Positions 54,184-62,512 of a DNA stretch of 64,000 nucleotides are shown here, one piece after another (position 1 is the stretch's first letter; every line of letters starts with the position of its first letter). The notes under the pieces are model-generated. The model ran no database searches and was not told the origin of the DNA. It was given only the letters and a program-made list of their open reading frames with translations. The translations under genes and the position numbers were made by a program. This DNA is from Cyanobacteriota bacterium. GTDB lineage: Bacteria > Cyanobacteriota > Cyanobacteriia > PCC-6307 > Cyanobiaceae. The stretch covers positions 1 to 64,000 of the forward strand of contig JAPLIC010000063.1 of the NCBI GenBank assembly GCA_026389315.1, read 5' to 3'.

Positions 54184-54885
54184 GTGGGTTTGTCAAGGAA
54201 GGCCGTTGTCGCTCCCGTGAGCCTACCGATCGCAAGCGCCTGTCTTTCCCGCCGCCCAGCAGTGCGCCTGCGGGCCTGCTGCCTTTGTGGCGGCCAAAGC
54301 CGGCGCATGGGTCAGGACAAGGCCCTGCTAACCCACCCCGAGGGAGGCACCTGGCTGGAGCGCACCCTGCTGTTGCTGGCAGCCCTGGAGACGCCCCTCA
54401 CCCTGTTCAGCCACCAGCCAAGCCACCACCAGGTGGCGCTGCGGCTGGCGCAGCGCTGGGGCTGGGACGATCGCCTTGAGCGACTGGTCGAACCGGAGCC
54501 CAGGGAAGGCCCGCTGCTGGCCCTGGCCCGCCTAATGGAGCATCACCCCAACCAGCGGCTGCTGCTCTGTCCCGTCGACATGCCCTGGCTGCAGCCCTCG
54601 ACCCTGGCGGCCCTGGTGGCCGCACCAGCCGATGCCAACGTCATCTTGGTGGCCCATGACGGGGAACGTCGCCAACCGTTGCTGGGCCTCTATCCCAGTG
54701 ATGGTCGCCACCGGGCCGCGATTGAGGCAGCTACCGCGGCGGGGGAACGGGGGTTGCAGCGCTGGATCGCCACGGTCGGCTGTCAGGAGCTGGAACTTCC
54801 CCCGGGAACCTTGCGCAACGCCAATGAACCCGAGGACGTCGCCCCGCTCTGGGGGGGGACGCCAGGGACAAAGGAACAGCCGTAG
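54184..54885 (+). CDS. mobA: molybdenum cofactor guanylyltransferase
   Basis: The product (233 residues from GTG 54184) attaches GMP to molybdopterin to form the MGD cofactor that NarB needs. It has the nucleotidyltransferase signature L-C-G-G-Q-S-R-R-M-G-Q-D-K-A-L-L near residue 35, P-V-D-M-P near 125 and R-Q-P-L-L-G-L-Y near 160. The start is uncertain: GTG codons at 54184, 54217 and 54262 are all in frame, and the signature begins soon after the last. It is divergent from narB and directly upstream of moaA. Confidence 0.9.
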   Translation: MGLSRKAVVAPVSLPIASACLSRRPAVRLRACCLCGGQSRRMGQDKALLTHPEGGTWLERTLLLLAALETPLTLFSHQPSHHQVALRLAQRWGWDDRLERLVEPEPREGPLLALARLMEHHPNQRLLLCPVDMPWLQPSTLAALVAAPADANVILVAHDGERRQPLLGLYPSDGRHRAAIEAATAAGERGLQRWIATVGCQELELPPGTLRNANEPEDVAPLWGGTPGTKEQP

Positions 54886-54894
54886 CTTGCCGCC

Positions 54895-55959
54895 ATGCAG
54901 CAGGCCCCCCTCCAAGACCGTCTCAGCCGCCCCCTCGGTGTGGTGCGCCTGTCCCTGACAGCGCGTTGCAACCTGAATTGTCCCTATTGCCTCCCCGAGG
55001 GAAAGGATCGATCCGGACTGCTGGGGGTGGAAGAACGGCGGGAGCTGGTGACCGCCAGTGTCGATCTGGGCGCCCACACCCTGCGTTTGACCGGAGGCGA
55101 ACCGCTGCTGGACGGCGACCTGGAGACCTTGATCACGGCGCTGCAATCGCTGAGGCCCCGACTCAAGCGCATCGCCCTCACCAGCAATGGGCTGCTGCTC
55201 TCGGCCGAGCGGGCCAAGGCCCTGCGCAAAGCCGGGCTCGACAGTGTCACCCTCAGCCTCGATGGCAGCGATGCCACCAGCGTGGCGCGGATGAGTGGCC
55301 GCCGGGATGGGGGCTGGGTCCTGGAGCAGGTCCTGGCCGCCATCGAACATGCCCGCTCGGCGGGCTTTGATCCGGCCCAAGGCGGGTTGAAGCTGAATGC
55401 CGTGATCCAACGCGATGTCAACGAGGACCAGGTGCTTCCCCTGGCCTCCCTGGCGCGCCAACGGGGGCTGGAATTGCGCTTGATCGAATACATGGACGTG
55501 GGCAACCGCAACGGCTGGCACCCAGACCAGGTGTTATCAGCCGCCACCATGGTGTCCCGCATCCACAGCCACTGGCCCCTGCAGCCCCTCGACCGGGAGG
55601 CCAACGCCACCCACCGGCGCTGGCGCTATCGCGATGGGGGCGGGGGTGGGGCGGGAGCCGCTGATGCTCCCCCCATCAGCACCATCGCCTCGATCACGGA
55701 ACCCTTCTGCGGCGACTGCAATCGCTTGCGCATCACCGCCGATGGCTTCGCGTTTTCCTGTCTCTTTGCCAGCAGCGGCACGGACCTGCGGCCCTGGCTG
55801 AGGCCCAGGCCCCAAGCGGCCGCCCTGCGCCAGGCCCTGGCCGACCTCTGGCGCTCGCGCAGCGATCGCTACAGCGAAGAACGGGCCGAACGAAGGGCCA
55901 GAGCGACCACCGACTCCAACCTGCCCCCCCACGCGGAAATGGCCTATCTGGGCGGCTGA
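54895..55959 (+). CDS. moaA: GTP 3',8-cyclase
   Basis: The 354-residue radical-SAM enzyme performs the first step of molybdopterin synthesis. The N-terminal [4Fe-4S] motif is C-N-L-N-C-P-Y-C near residue 25, with T-G-G-E-P-L near 63. The C-terminal cluster motif is C-G-D-C-N-R-L-R...C near 280. A short Gly-rich insertion lies around residue 248. The protein ends in G-G, as is typical for MoaA. ATG 54895 follows mobA by nine bases; the 3' end overlaps moaB by 16 nt on the opposite strand. Confidence 0.95.
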   Translation: MQQAPLQDRLSRPLGVVRLSLTARCNLNCPYCLPEGKDRSGLLGVEERRELVTASVDLGAHTLRLTGGEPLLDGDLETLITALQSLRPRLKRIALTSNGLLLSAERAKALRKAGLDSVTLSLDGSDATSVARMSGRRDGGWVLEQVLAAIEHARSAGFDPAQGGLKLNAVIQRDVNEDQVLPLASLARQRGLELRLIEYMDVGNRNGWHPDQVLSAATMVSRIHSHWPLQPLDREANATHRRWRYRDGGGGGAGAADAPPISTIASITEPFCGDCNRLRITADGFAFSCLFASSGTDLRPWLRPRPQAAALRQALADLWRSRSDRYSEERAERRARATTDSNLPPHAEMAYLGG

Positions 55960-56462
55960 TCCGGGTCTTCACCGAGGCGGGGCAGAAGCTGCACCAGGTT
56001 GCAGGGACGGCAGCTGGCATCCAGCTGGGCGCGGATCAGCCGATCCCAGCCCGTCAGCACCGCATCAAGGGAGCCGGGCAGAACGAACACGATGGTGCCG
56101 TTGGCCACCCCCGCCAGACAACGGCTCTGCAGGGCGCTGGTACCAATCGTCTCAAAGGAAAGCACCCTGAACAGTTCGCCGAAGCCGTCGATGGTCTTGT
56201 CCAGCAAGGGAGCCACCGCTTCAGGGGTGCCATCGCGCCCTGTCAAGCCGGTCCCGCCACTGCTAAGCACCACCTGCACGGCGGGGTCGGCGATCCAGCG
56301 ACTCAACTCGGCACGGATGCGGTAGCGATCGTCGGGCACCAGGCGCCGCTCGGCCAGCTGATGACCGTCCTCCAGCAGGCGTTGCTGGAGGGCATCACCC
56401 GAGGGATCGTCATTCAGGCTGCGACGGTCAGAGACCGTGAGTAAGGCGATGGCAAGACCCAC
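55944..56462 (-). CDS. moaB: molybdenum cofactor biosynthesis protein B (MoaB/MogA family)
   Basis: The 172-residue molybdopterin-binding protein shows L-T-V-S-D-R-R-S near residue 8, the substrate loop S-S-G-G-T-G-L-T-G-R-D near 68-78, and P-E-A-V and G-T-I-V-F-V-L-P-G-S near 125. It probably adenylylates molybdopterin or supports that step. Within this cluster it points opposite to moaA and moaD, its 3' end overlapping moaA by 16 nt. Confidence 0.92.
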   Translation of the reverse strand: MGLAIALLTVSDRRSLNDDPSGDALQQRLLEDGHQLAERRLVPDDRYRIRAELSRWIADPAVQVVLSSGGTGLTGRDGTPEAVAPLLDKTIDGFGELFRVLSFETIGTSALQSRCLAGVANGTIVFVLPGSLDAVLTGWDRLIRAQLDASCRPCNLVQLLPRLGEDPDQPPR

Positions 56463-56570
56463 GATCGCTTCCGGGCGCTAAGGGCCCATTGTGGGCGCCC
56501 AAGCGGAGGCCGTAGGGGGCAGCGACCCCAGGCGGCAGACTGATCAAGTGGGCCTGAGTTGGGGGAAGCC

Positions 56571-56816
56571 ATGACGTCTGGCGAAGTACGGGTGCGCCTG
56601 TTCGCAGGTCTGCGCGAGGAGGCTGGCTGGCAGGAACGGAGCCTGGTCCACCAAAACGGCATGACCGCAACTGCCGTGTGGACGTTGTTGAATCTCGGCG
56701 GCACCACACCCCCCGCCACGGTGCGGGTGGCCATCAACCATGAATTTGCCGCCCTCAACACCCCCTTGGCCAACGGCGATGAAGTGGCCTTCCTGCCACC
56801 GATCAGTGGGGGCTGA
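56571..56816 (+). CDS. moaD: molybdopterin synthase sulfur carrier subunit
   Basis: The 81-residue ubiquitin-like protein carries the thiocarboxylate sulfur used by molybdopterin synthase. It has L-F-A-G-L-R-E near the start, V-A-I-N-H-E-F near residue 55, D-E-V-A-F-L-P-P-I-S-G-G at the end and the essential C-terminal Gly-Gly. ATG 56571 was chosen over a TTG four codons upstream. moaE begins three bases after its stop. Confidence 0.93.
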   Translation: MTSGEVRVRLFAGLREEAGWQERSLVHQNGMTATAVWTLLNLGGTTPPATVRVAINHEFAALNTPLANGDEVAFLPPISGG

Positions 56817-56819
56817 GGC

Positions 56820-57290
56820 ATGGCTTCCCCCCCTCTCCCCGTTCCGGTGGATGTGGAGCTGCTGGCCGCCCCCTTCAATCCCCTGGCCAGCTTGGCCGCC
56901 TGGCAGGCCGGATTGAGGAACGGGCCTGCTGCCATCGCTGCAGCCGAAGCCCACTTCATCGGACGGGTGCGGCCGGTGGCCTCCGATGGTGCCCCCCTGG
57001 AGGCGCTTGAGATCGAGCACTATCCGGGCATGAGCGAACGTCGCATCGCAGCGATCAGCCAGACCCTGGCGCACCAGCACGGAGTCGCCGCCGTGCTGGT
57101 GCGGCATCGTGTCGGTCGGATCAAGCCCGGCGAGCCCATTGTGGTGGTGGCGGTGGCGGCTGATCGGCGCGGGCCGGCGCTGCGCTGCTGCCAGGAATTG
57201 CTCGAAACGCTCAAACACGAGGCGCCGTTCTGGAAACGGGAATGGGTCAACGGCTGCGGCCAGTGGGTGGCGGGGAACACTCCCCTCTAA
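56820..57290 (+). CDS. moaE: molybdopterin synthase catalytic subunit
   Basis: The 156-residue subunit binds MoaD and converts cyclic pyranopterin monophosphate to molybdopterin. It contains H-F-I-G-R-V-R near residue 41 (usually F-x-G-x-V-R), L-E-I-E-H-Y-P-G-M near 62, H-R-V-G-R-I-K-P-G-E near 94 and the catalytic K-H-E-A-P-F-W-K-R-E near 132. It ends 34 bases from the convergent moeA. Confidence 0.94.
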   Translation: MASPPLPVPVDVELLAAPFNPLASLAAWQAGLRNGPAAIAAAEAHFIGRVRPVASDGAPLEALEIEHYPGMSERRIAAISQTLAHQHGVAAVLVRHRVGRIKPGEPIVVVAVAADRRGPALRCCQELLETLKHEAPFWKREWVNGCGQWVAGNTPL

Positions 57291-57324
57291 GGCTGGGGCG
57301 CAGGCTCCCAGCCTGGCCATCACC

Positions 57325-58560
57325 TCAGAACAGGGACCGTCGCAGCAGCCGGGCCCAGAGCTGAATGCCGGGTTCGAGGGTGGCGGCTGCGGCGGGGATC
57401 TCCAACAACAGATCGGCCCCCTGCAACGAGCCGATACGGGAGGAGGCCTGGCTGCCCTCCAGCCGTGCCAGGAGCTGACCCTCCCCATCCACCTCCAGGC
57501 GGGCCCGGGCCAACTCCGGCCGACCGGGCCGACGCTCGCAACGATCCGCCAGGGTCACCCGCAGCCGCAGGGGGACTTCGGGCTCGGCACCCTCCAGATG
57601 TTGCAGGGCTGGCCAGAGCAATTCCAAGGCGGTGATCGCGGCGGCCACTGGATTCCCCGGCAGGCCGAACAGGGGCACCGCGCCCAGGTGGCCAAAGGCA
57701 AAGGGACGCCCGGGGCGCAGGAACAATTTCCAGAAGTCGACCCGGCCCCGCTCGGCCAGCAAGGGCCGAATCCAATCGCTGTCCCCAGCCGAAACCCCAC
57801 CGGTACTCACCACCACATCCGAGACGCTGGCGAGGTCATCAAGGGCCTGACCCAGGCGGCCGGGCTCATCGGGCTCCCAGCGCATGGCGGCCACGGGGTA
57901 ACCGAGACGCAATAGCAGTGCCCCGAGCAGGGTGCCATTGCTTTCCCAAATCTGGCCGAAGGCGCGTTGGCAGCCCGGCGCCACCAGTTCATCGCCGCTG
58001 ATCAATAAACCCAGCCGGGGGCGCTTGAGCACTTCAATCCGTTCGACACCGCATCCGGCCAGGCGTCCCAGATCGGCCGGCCCCAGGCGATGGCCTGCGG
58101 GCAACAGCAGGTCCCCCAGGGCCCCTTCCTCATCGGCCGGGCGAATCCAACGGGCCGGACCCGCCTCGGCGACCAGCTGGATAACGTCCACCTCACGCCG
58201 CACCAGCTCCTGGGCCAAAACCCGCGCGGCCCCTGGGGGCAGGGGGGCACCGGTGAGGATGCGTATCGCCTGGTCCCCCTGGAGACGGTCCAGGCAAGGA
58301 AGGCCTGGGGCTGAGCGACCGACCACGGACCATTGGCGCCCCACAGCAGGCGGAAGCTCATCGCTGACGGCGTAGCCATCCAGAATGGCGGCCCGAAAAC
58401 CAGGCACCGCCGCGCTGGCCCGCACAGCCACCGCCGCCACCCGATCAAGGCCCGCCAACAGGGGCACGCTTTCGCGGCCGGCAAGCGGTTGGAGGCTGCT
58501 GAGGACGCGGCGGCGGGCCTCCTCCAGGGGAAGACCCTCGGGGGGGAATGGCTCAGCCAT
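57325..58560 (-). CDS. moeA: molybdopterin molybdenumtransferase
   Basis: The 411-residue enzyme inserts molybdate into molybdopterin. It shows A-I-L-D-G-Y-A-V near residue 65, [11 protein letters not shown] near 110, S-G-D-E-L near 180, [13 protein letters not shown] near 245 and F-G-L-P-G-N-P-V-A near 300. The ATG at 58560 lies within the last codons of moaC (8-nt overlap), so both are coupled. An ATG 24 bases upstream is possible. Confidence 0.95.
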   Translation of the reverse strand: MAEPFPPEGLPLEEARRRVLSSLQPLAGRESVPLLAGLDRVAAVAVRASAAVPGFRAAILDGYAVSDELPPAVGRQWSVVGRSAPGLPCLDRLQGDQAIRILTGAPLPPGAARVLAQELVRREVDVIQLVAEAGPARWIRPADEEGALGDLLLPAGHRLGPADLGRLAGCGVERIEVLKRPRLGLLISGDELVAPGCQRAFGQIWESNGTLLGALLLRLGYPVAAMRWEPDEPGRLGQALDDLASVSDVVVSTGGVSAGDSDWIRPLLAERGRVDFWKLFLRPGRPFAFGHLGAVPLFGLPGNPVAAAITALELLWPALQHLEGAEPEVPLRLRVTLADRCERRPGRPELARARLEVDGEGQLLARLEGSQASSRIGSLQGADLLLEIPAAAATLEPGIQLWARLLRRSLF

Positions 58561-59101
58561 CGCTGGCGGCAGCGTTGCTGGCATCGCTGGGCTGGCTCTG
58601 TCGCGCCCAAAGCCCCGAGCGGCCCCCCGACTTGCGCAGCAACTGCACCGGCCCGAGCACCATGGCCGGATCGCTCGCTTTCACCATGTCATAGAGGGTG
58701 AGCAGACCGACACTGACGGCCGTCAGGGCCTCCATCTCAACGCCGGTGGGGGCCGTGGTGCTGGCGGCGACCTCGAGGCGCAAGCCGCTGCCATCGACGG
58801 CCGCTTCGATCCGCACCTGGACGCCGCTCAAGGGCAGGGGATGGCAGAGAGGTATCAATTCTGAGGTGCGCTTGGCCGCCTGAATCGCCGCCACCCGGGC
58901 CACGGCCAGCACATCCCCCTTGGGGGCCCTGCCCTCCAACACCAGGGCCAACACCGCTGGGGCCATGCGCAAAAAACCTTCCGCCACGGCCTGGCGCAGC
59001 GTGGCGGGCCGATCGCCCACCTCCACCATGCGCACAGCACCGGTCCCATCGAGATGGGTGAGGGGTCCGGGCGGGGGGGAAAGGCCAGGTTCGGTGCTCA
59101 T
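58553..59101 (-). CDS. moaC: cyclic pyranopterin monophosphate synthase
   Basis: The 182-residue enzyme, acting after MoaA, forms cyclic pyranopterin monophosphate. It shows [15 protein letters not shown] near residue 75, [12 protein letters not shown] near 119 and L-Y-D-M-V-K near 136, including the conserved catalytic Asp-Met-x-Lys region. The C-terminus is slightly extended and Ser/Ala-rich, encoding the overlap with moeA. Confidence 0.95.
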   Translation of the reverse strand: MSTEPGLSPPPGPLTHLDGTGAVRMVEVGDRPATLRQAVAEGFLRMAPAVLALVLEGRAPKGDVLAVARVAAIQAAKRTSELIPLCHPLPLSGVQVRIEAAVDGSGLRLEVAASTTAPTGVEMEALTAVSVGLLTLYDMVKASDPAMVLGPVQLLRKSGGRSGLWARQSQPSDASNAAASDG

Positions 59102-59220
59102 GGGCCCTTGGGGTGGGACAGCCCAGGGCCGCCGATGGCTGAATCCTGGCAGCGCCAGTACCCGGCCCGGGACCTGCTTGCAGGAAACCCCGCCTGCAGC
59201 CGCGCCCCTGGCCCCGCAAC

Positions 59221-60123
59221 TCAGCGCAGTTCAAACAACAGCAGGTCGGCGCCCTGATCGCCGGCCTCAAGCGAGATCCGTTTGCCGGGGGCGAAACCAA
59301 GCCCGTCACCCTGGCGCAAGACACCCATGATCGGACCCACCGCGATTGGTCCCCGGGCGTCAGCCTCGCCCTCGCCCTGGAAACGGCGGACTGGCTTCAA
59401 GGGGTCTGGCGATGCCTCACTCGCAGGCGTCTGACCCGGAGCCGTTTCACACGCAGGCTTCTGACCCGCAGGAGTCTCAACCGAGGCAATCTCACTCGCG
59501 ATGATTTCGCCCGCAATCATCTGGATCCAGCCTTGGGCGTCAAGCGCCACCGGACAACCAAGCACCTGAGCGGCGCCAGCACGGGCCCGCCAGAGCCGCA
59601 CGGGCCTGTTGATGGCCATGGCCCCCTCCTGGCCCTGAGGATCGATCAATAACGTCCAACCTCGATCGATCGTGAACGGTTTCTGTTCGTAGCCAGGGGC
59701 AAGACCCCTGCCGCTGGGCTCGATCCAGATCTGCAGCAGGTGGCAGGGGGCGGTCGAGGAGTTGGTTTCGCTGTGCACGATGCCGCTGCCGGCACTCATC
59801 CGCTGCACCTCACCGCAGCGCAGCGATTCGCTGTGGCCGATGGAATCCTGGTGGCGTAATTCACCCGCCAGCATCACGGTGATGATCTCCATGTCGGCAT
59901 GGGGATGCATGCCAAAACCGTTGCCGGCCTGAATATGGTCCTCGTTGATCACCCGCAACGGTCCAAAGCCACACCAATCGGGGTCGTAATGGCCGGCAAA
60001 ACTGAAGCTGTGCCAACTATCAAGCCAGGCATTCTGGCTGTGGAAGCGAGCAGCGGCGGGCCTGTAAGTCAGTCCAGCCTGATCGAAGCGGGGGGGATGG
60101 CGCGTGATCGGGGCGCTGGCCAT
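59221..60123 (-). CDS. pirin family protein
   Basis: The 300-residue bicupin has the pirin metal site in the N-terminal cupin: G-M-H-P-H-A-D-M-E near residue 75, H-Q-D-S near 92 and G-S-G-I-V-H-S-E near 113-120, which includes the usual three His and one Glu. Some pirins are quercetin dioxygenases or redox sensors; the role here is unknown. A Pro/Ala/Glu-rich insertion (about 205-240) with imperfect repeats interrupts the C-terminal cupin. ATG is at 60123. Confidence 0.9.
   Translation of the reverse strand: MASAPITRHPPRFDQAGLTYRPAAARFHSQNAWLDSWHSFSFAGHYDPDWCGFGPLRVINEDHIQAGNGFGMHPHADMEIITVMLAGELRHQDSIGHSESLRCGEVQRMSAGSGIVHSETNSSTAPCHLLQIWIEPSGRGLAPGYEQKPFTIDRGWTLLIDPQGQEGAMAINRPVRLWRARAGAAQVLGCPVALDAQGWIQMIAGEIIASEIASVETPAGQKPACETAPGQTPASEASPDPLKPVRRFQGEGEADARGPIAVGPIMGVLRQGDGLGFAPGKRISLEAGDQGADLLLFELR
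59400..59520 (-). repeat. degenerate in-frame repeat inserted in pirin
   Basis: This segment encodes imperfect ten-residue repeats of the kind E-T-P-A-G-Q-K-P-A / E-T-A-P-G-Q-T-P-A / E-A-S-P-D, with the DNA word CTGACCCG recurring. It looks like an unstructured loop expanded by slippage within the C-terminal cupin domain. Confidence 0.6.
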
Positions 60124-60310
60124 GGCCGTAGCTCAAGGGGCATCGGGGTGCCCTGACTGTGGCGGCAGGGCAACCCGATGGCAAGGCGGGAAAGGCCCAA
60201 GGGGGTCGAATCCGCCAATCATGGGCAGCAGATTTGTCAAGGATGCCAGAGGGACATTGGCCGCAGAACGAACCGTGGTCCCCCCCGCTGGCCCGCGCCG
60301 CCCAGGGAGT

Positions 60311-60433
60311 TCATGAGGTGCCGATTTCCCGGATGTAGAACTCGGCGACACCGGCCAGCAAACCTGCCAACAGGGCGAGCCTCCAGGCCGAGAACAGCAG
60401 GCGGTTCAGCACGGCAGTCAAGGGGGGAATCAT
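60311..60433 (-). CDS. 40-residue single-span mini-protein
   Basis: A short frame from ATG 60433 to TGA 60311. The product begins M-I-P-P-L-T-A-V-L-N-R-L-L-F, continues with one hydrophobic helix (A-W-R-L-A-L-L-A-G-L-L-A-G-V-A-E-F) and ends I-R-E-I-G-T-S. Its ATG overlaps the stop of the preceding 62-residue gene as ATGA, the standard coupling arrangement seen elsewhere in the window. A small membrane subunit is plausible, but no family is recognised. Reality rests on the overlap and the hydrophobic pattern. Confidence 0.5.
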   Translation of the reverse strand: MIPPLTAVLNRLLFSAWRLALLAGLLAGVAEFYIREIGTS

Positions 60434-60618
60434 CGACTTAACTCCGCTACCTGGGGCTTGATCTCACTGCCATGGACCGCAAAGGTGGGTGAACTGCGGG
60501 CATCAAGGGGCCAGCGCCGAACCCAGACACAATCGGAGAAATCGTCGAAATTGACCACCTGATAGGTGGTGCCGGGTTTTTGGCTGATGCTGATCAGATC
60601 TCCAGGTTGAACGGTCAT
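60430..60618 (-). CDS. 62-residue small beta-rich protein
   Basis: The product starts M-T-V-Q-P-G-D-L-I-S-I-S-Q-K-P-G-T-T-Y-Q-V-V-N and contains D-C-V-W-V-R-R-W-P-L. The alternation of hydrophobic residues and the G-D/G-T turns suggest a small SH3-like barrel, similar in style to small accessory subunits of photosynthetic complexes, though I cannot assign it. It is coupled to the mini-gene downstream by a 4-nt overlap. Confidence 0.6.
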   Translation of the reverse strand: MTVQPGDLISISQKPGTTYQVVNFDDFSDCVWVRRWPLDARSSPTFAVHGSEIKPQVAELSR

Positions 60619-60688
60619 GACAAGAAGCTGAATTTCTGGTACTCAAGCACCTTCGACCTGGGCAATGAGTATTGATGCTCAATCGCTA

Positions 60689-60714
60689 ACGCCCCATCCC
60701 CCGGGATGGGGCGT
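60689..60714. repeat. perfect 26-nt palindrome
   Basis: Twelve-base arms ACGCCCCATCCC and GGGATGGGGCGT flank CC. It is GC-rich without a following T run, about 70 bases upstream of the 62-residue gene on the minus strand. It may be an operator, a dispersed palindromic element or a transcript-end hairpin. Confidence 0.7.
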
Positions 60715-60803
60715 CCAAGGCCACCCCTGGCAAACGGCGAGCCAGCAGGGATTCGGCCCCAGGGGACAGGACACCAAAACCTGTGCCGGATCTATCGATG
60801 GGC

Positions 60804-60849
60804 GCAAGCCGCACGCTTGATGGGTGCAAGCAAGCCGCACGCTTGATGG
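60804..60849. repeat. 20-nt direct repeat, 26-nt period
   Basis: The same 20 bases, starting GCAAGCCGCACG and ending CTTGATGG, occur at 60804-60823 and 60830-60849, separated by six bases. There are only two copies, so it is not a CRISPR; recent slippage or a tandem binding site are the simple explanations. Confidence 0.8.
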
Positions 60850-60887
60850 ACCAAAACCAGCACCTTGTTTGGCAAGCACCTAAGGCC

Positions 60888-60926
60888 CAGGGGCAGACCT
60901 TCCCCTTGGGCCGGCGTCTGCCCCTG
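60888..60926 (-). terminator. hairpin after metallophosphatase
   Basis: CAGGGGCAGAC (60888-60898) pairs perfectly with GTCTGCCCCTG (60916-60926) over a 17-nt loop. It begins 17 bases after the metallophosphatase stop on the minus strand. A T tract is missing, so it may act as a processing stop or attenuating hairpin. Confidence 0.5.
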
Positions 60927-60943
60927 GAGGGGCCCCACCGAAG

Positions 60944-61858
60944 TCAGTCAGCGCCTACGGACAACACCGCTTGATCGATCCGCCGGCCCTCGGCATTCCA
61001 GCCCTGAAGACGCAGCTTGTTGGGCTCGAAGTTGAGCTCAGCAAAGCTGTACTGACTGGTGGCGTAGGCCGTGCGCTCATTGGGCAGCACCGGTCGTAGG
61101 TAGGCGCCACCACCACCCACCGTCAGATAGGTGGTGCCATTGATGCGCTGGGTGCGCTCGTAGTTGTGGTCATGGCCATTGATATAAAGCTGGACGCCAT
61201 AGCGCTTGAACAAAGGCGTCAGGCGGGCAATACCAGCCGCATCATCGCCGTAGAAGCCCGCCGTGTAGAGCGGGTGATGGCCCACCACCACTTTCCAGGG
61301 GGCCGTGCTGCGGGCCAGGGCTCCCTTGAGCCAGGGCAGTTGGTGCTGCCAGGCCGCATTGACGTTGGTGTCCAGCAGGAAGAACTCCACCGGTCCCCGC
61401 CGCAGGCTGTACCAGCGTCCGCCCATGCCCAAGGCCGGATAGGCCAGCTGACCCTCGCCATTGCGGGTGCGGATGTCGTGGTTGCCCAGCACCGCAAAGA
61501 AAGGCACTTTGTTGGCCAGGAGCTCTTGATAAGGCTTCACAAAGACGCGATCCAACTGGGCTGGATCACCGTCGGGATAGACGTTGTCGCCCGCCAGCAG
61601 CACCAGATCCACGGGCTGGCGCCGGTTCGCCAAGGCCATCTGCTGACCCACAGCCATCTGGTGCTTATTGCCACTGCCCGTATCGGCCACCGCCAGCACA
61701 TGCAGACTGGCCCCAGCTGGGGCCGCAGAGGCCTGGGCCGGAACCAACCGCGGCAGGGCCAGCAACGACGCCACGGCGGCCACTGCTGCCAGCACCAACC
61801 GACGACGGGCCAAGGCAGCGGAGCCTTGAAGGCGGAGCGAGGCCTTTGGGGGAGTCAT
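60944..61858 (-). CDS. exported metallophosphoesterase (purple acid phosphatase-like)
   Basis: The 304-residue product has an R-R-R-containing signal peptide (about residues 17-45). Metallophosphoesterase motifs follow: V-A-D-T-G-S near 57, L-A-G-D-N-V-Y near 88, G-N-H-D near 125, V-V-G-H-H-P near 192 and G-H-D-H-N-Y near 228. It is probably a periplasmic phosphatase for phosphate scavenging. Its ATG overlaps the stop of the peroxiredoxin gene by 4 nt. Confidence 0.9.
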   Translation of the reverse strand: MTPPKASLRLQGSAALARRRLVLAAVAAVASLLALPRLVPAQASAAPAGASLHVLAVADTGSGNKHQMAVGQQMALANRRQPVDLVLLAGDNVYPDGDPAQLDRVFVKPYQELLANKVPFFAVLGNHDIRTRNGEGQLAYPALGMGGRWYSLRRGPVEFFLLDTNVNAAWQHQLPWLKGALARSTAPWKVVVGHHPLYTAGFYGDDAAGIARLTPLFKRYGVQLYINGHDHNYERTQRINGTTYLTVGGGGAYLRPVLPNERTAYATSQYSFAELNFEPNKLRLQGWNAEGRRIDQAVLSVGAD

Positions 61859-62475
61859 CCTTGGCTGGCCTCCAGCTGCTGCAGCCGTTGCAATTCGGCC
61901 AGCACCTCCTGGCCATGGCCCAGGGGCCGCACCCCCAGCCAGCGGGTTCGAAGTTGGCCGTTGGGGTCGATCAAAAAGGTGTGGCGCTGCGAATAGGGCG
62001 CCAGCCAGGAGCCATAGGCGCGGCTGACGCTGCCGCCCGGATCGGAGAGCAGGGGGTAGGTGAGCCCTTCGGCGGCACAGAAGGAGATGTGGTCTTCGGC
62101 AGCATCAGCGCTGATGCCGACCACGTCGGCTCCGAGTCGCTGGAAATCGGCTAAGGCCGCCTGAAAGGATCGGGCCTCCAGCGTGCAGCCGCTGGTGAAA
62201 TCCTTGGGATAGAAATAGAGAACCAGCCAGCGTCCCTGAAAGTCTGAGGTGCGCAAGCGCACAGGGATGGCACTAATGCCGCCCCTAGCGGATTGCCCCC
62301 CCTGGGGCAAGCCCCCCGGGGGCGGAGCCACGCCTTCAAGATCAAAGGCCGGAGCCAACTTGTCGATCTCGGGGAGCACCCCACCGATAGCCTTGGCCGG
62401 AGCGACTCCCCAGGCCAACAGCAGGCCGAAGGGAAAGGCAGAAGCAGCCATAGCCAGCCACTGACGGCGGCGCAT
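61855..62475 (-). CDS. exported PrxQ/BCP-type peroxiredoxin
   Basis: The 206-residue product has an M-R-R-R-Q-W-L twin-arginine-like signal with a hydrophobic core ending A-P-A-K-A near residue 29. The thioredoxin-fold domain carries the peroxidatic Cys in F-Y-P-K-D-F-T-S-G-C-T near residue 99. The usual PrxQ resolving Cys five residues later is replaced by Arg (T-L-E-A-R-S). It probably detoxifies peroxides in the periplasm or thylakoid lumen. A low-complexity Gly/Pro loop lies near residues 50-68. Confidence 0.88.
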   Translation of the reverse strand: MRRRQWLAMAASAFPFGLLLAWGVAPAKAIGGVLPEIDKLAPAFDLEGVAPPPGGLPQGGQSARGGISAIPVRLRTSDFQGRWLVLYFYPKDFTSGCTLEARSFQAALADFQRLGADVVGISADAAEDHISFCAAEGLTYPLLSDPGGSVSRAYGSWLAPYSQRHTFLIDPNGQLRTRWLGVRPLGHGQEVLAELQRLQQLEASQG

Positions 62476-62512
62476 CAAAGGAGTCCGCAAAAGTGGGGGG
62501 ATGGGATGAACT

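Larger units (their letters stand above)
60619..60943. other. 325-base intergenic region with palindrome, repeat and hairpin
   Basis: No convincing gene lies here. It holds a perfect 12-bp-arm palindrome at 60689-60714 (ACGCCCCATCCC/GGGATGGGGCGT, 2-nt loop), a 20-nt direct repeat at 60804-60823 and 60830-60849, and a hairpin at 60888-60926 probably ending the metallophosphatase transcript. The promoter of the 62-residue gene should be near 60640-60680, but no clear boxes are seen. Confidence 0.6.

Noticed and set aside
60185-60217. A GGTCGAATCC T-loop-like segment suggesting a tRNA
   Set aside because: No matching acceptor, D or anticodon stems can be drawn around it.
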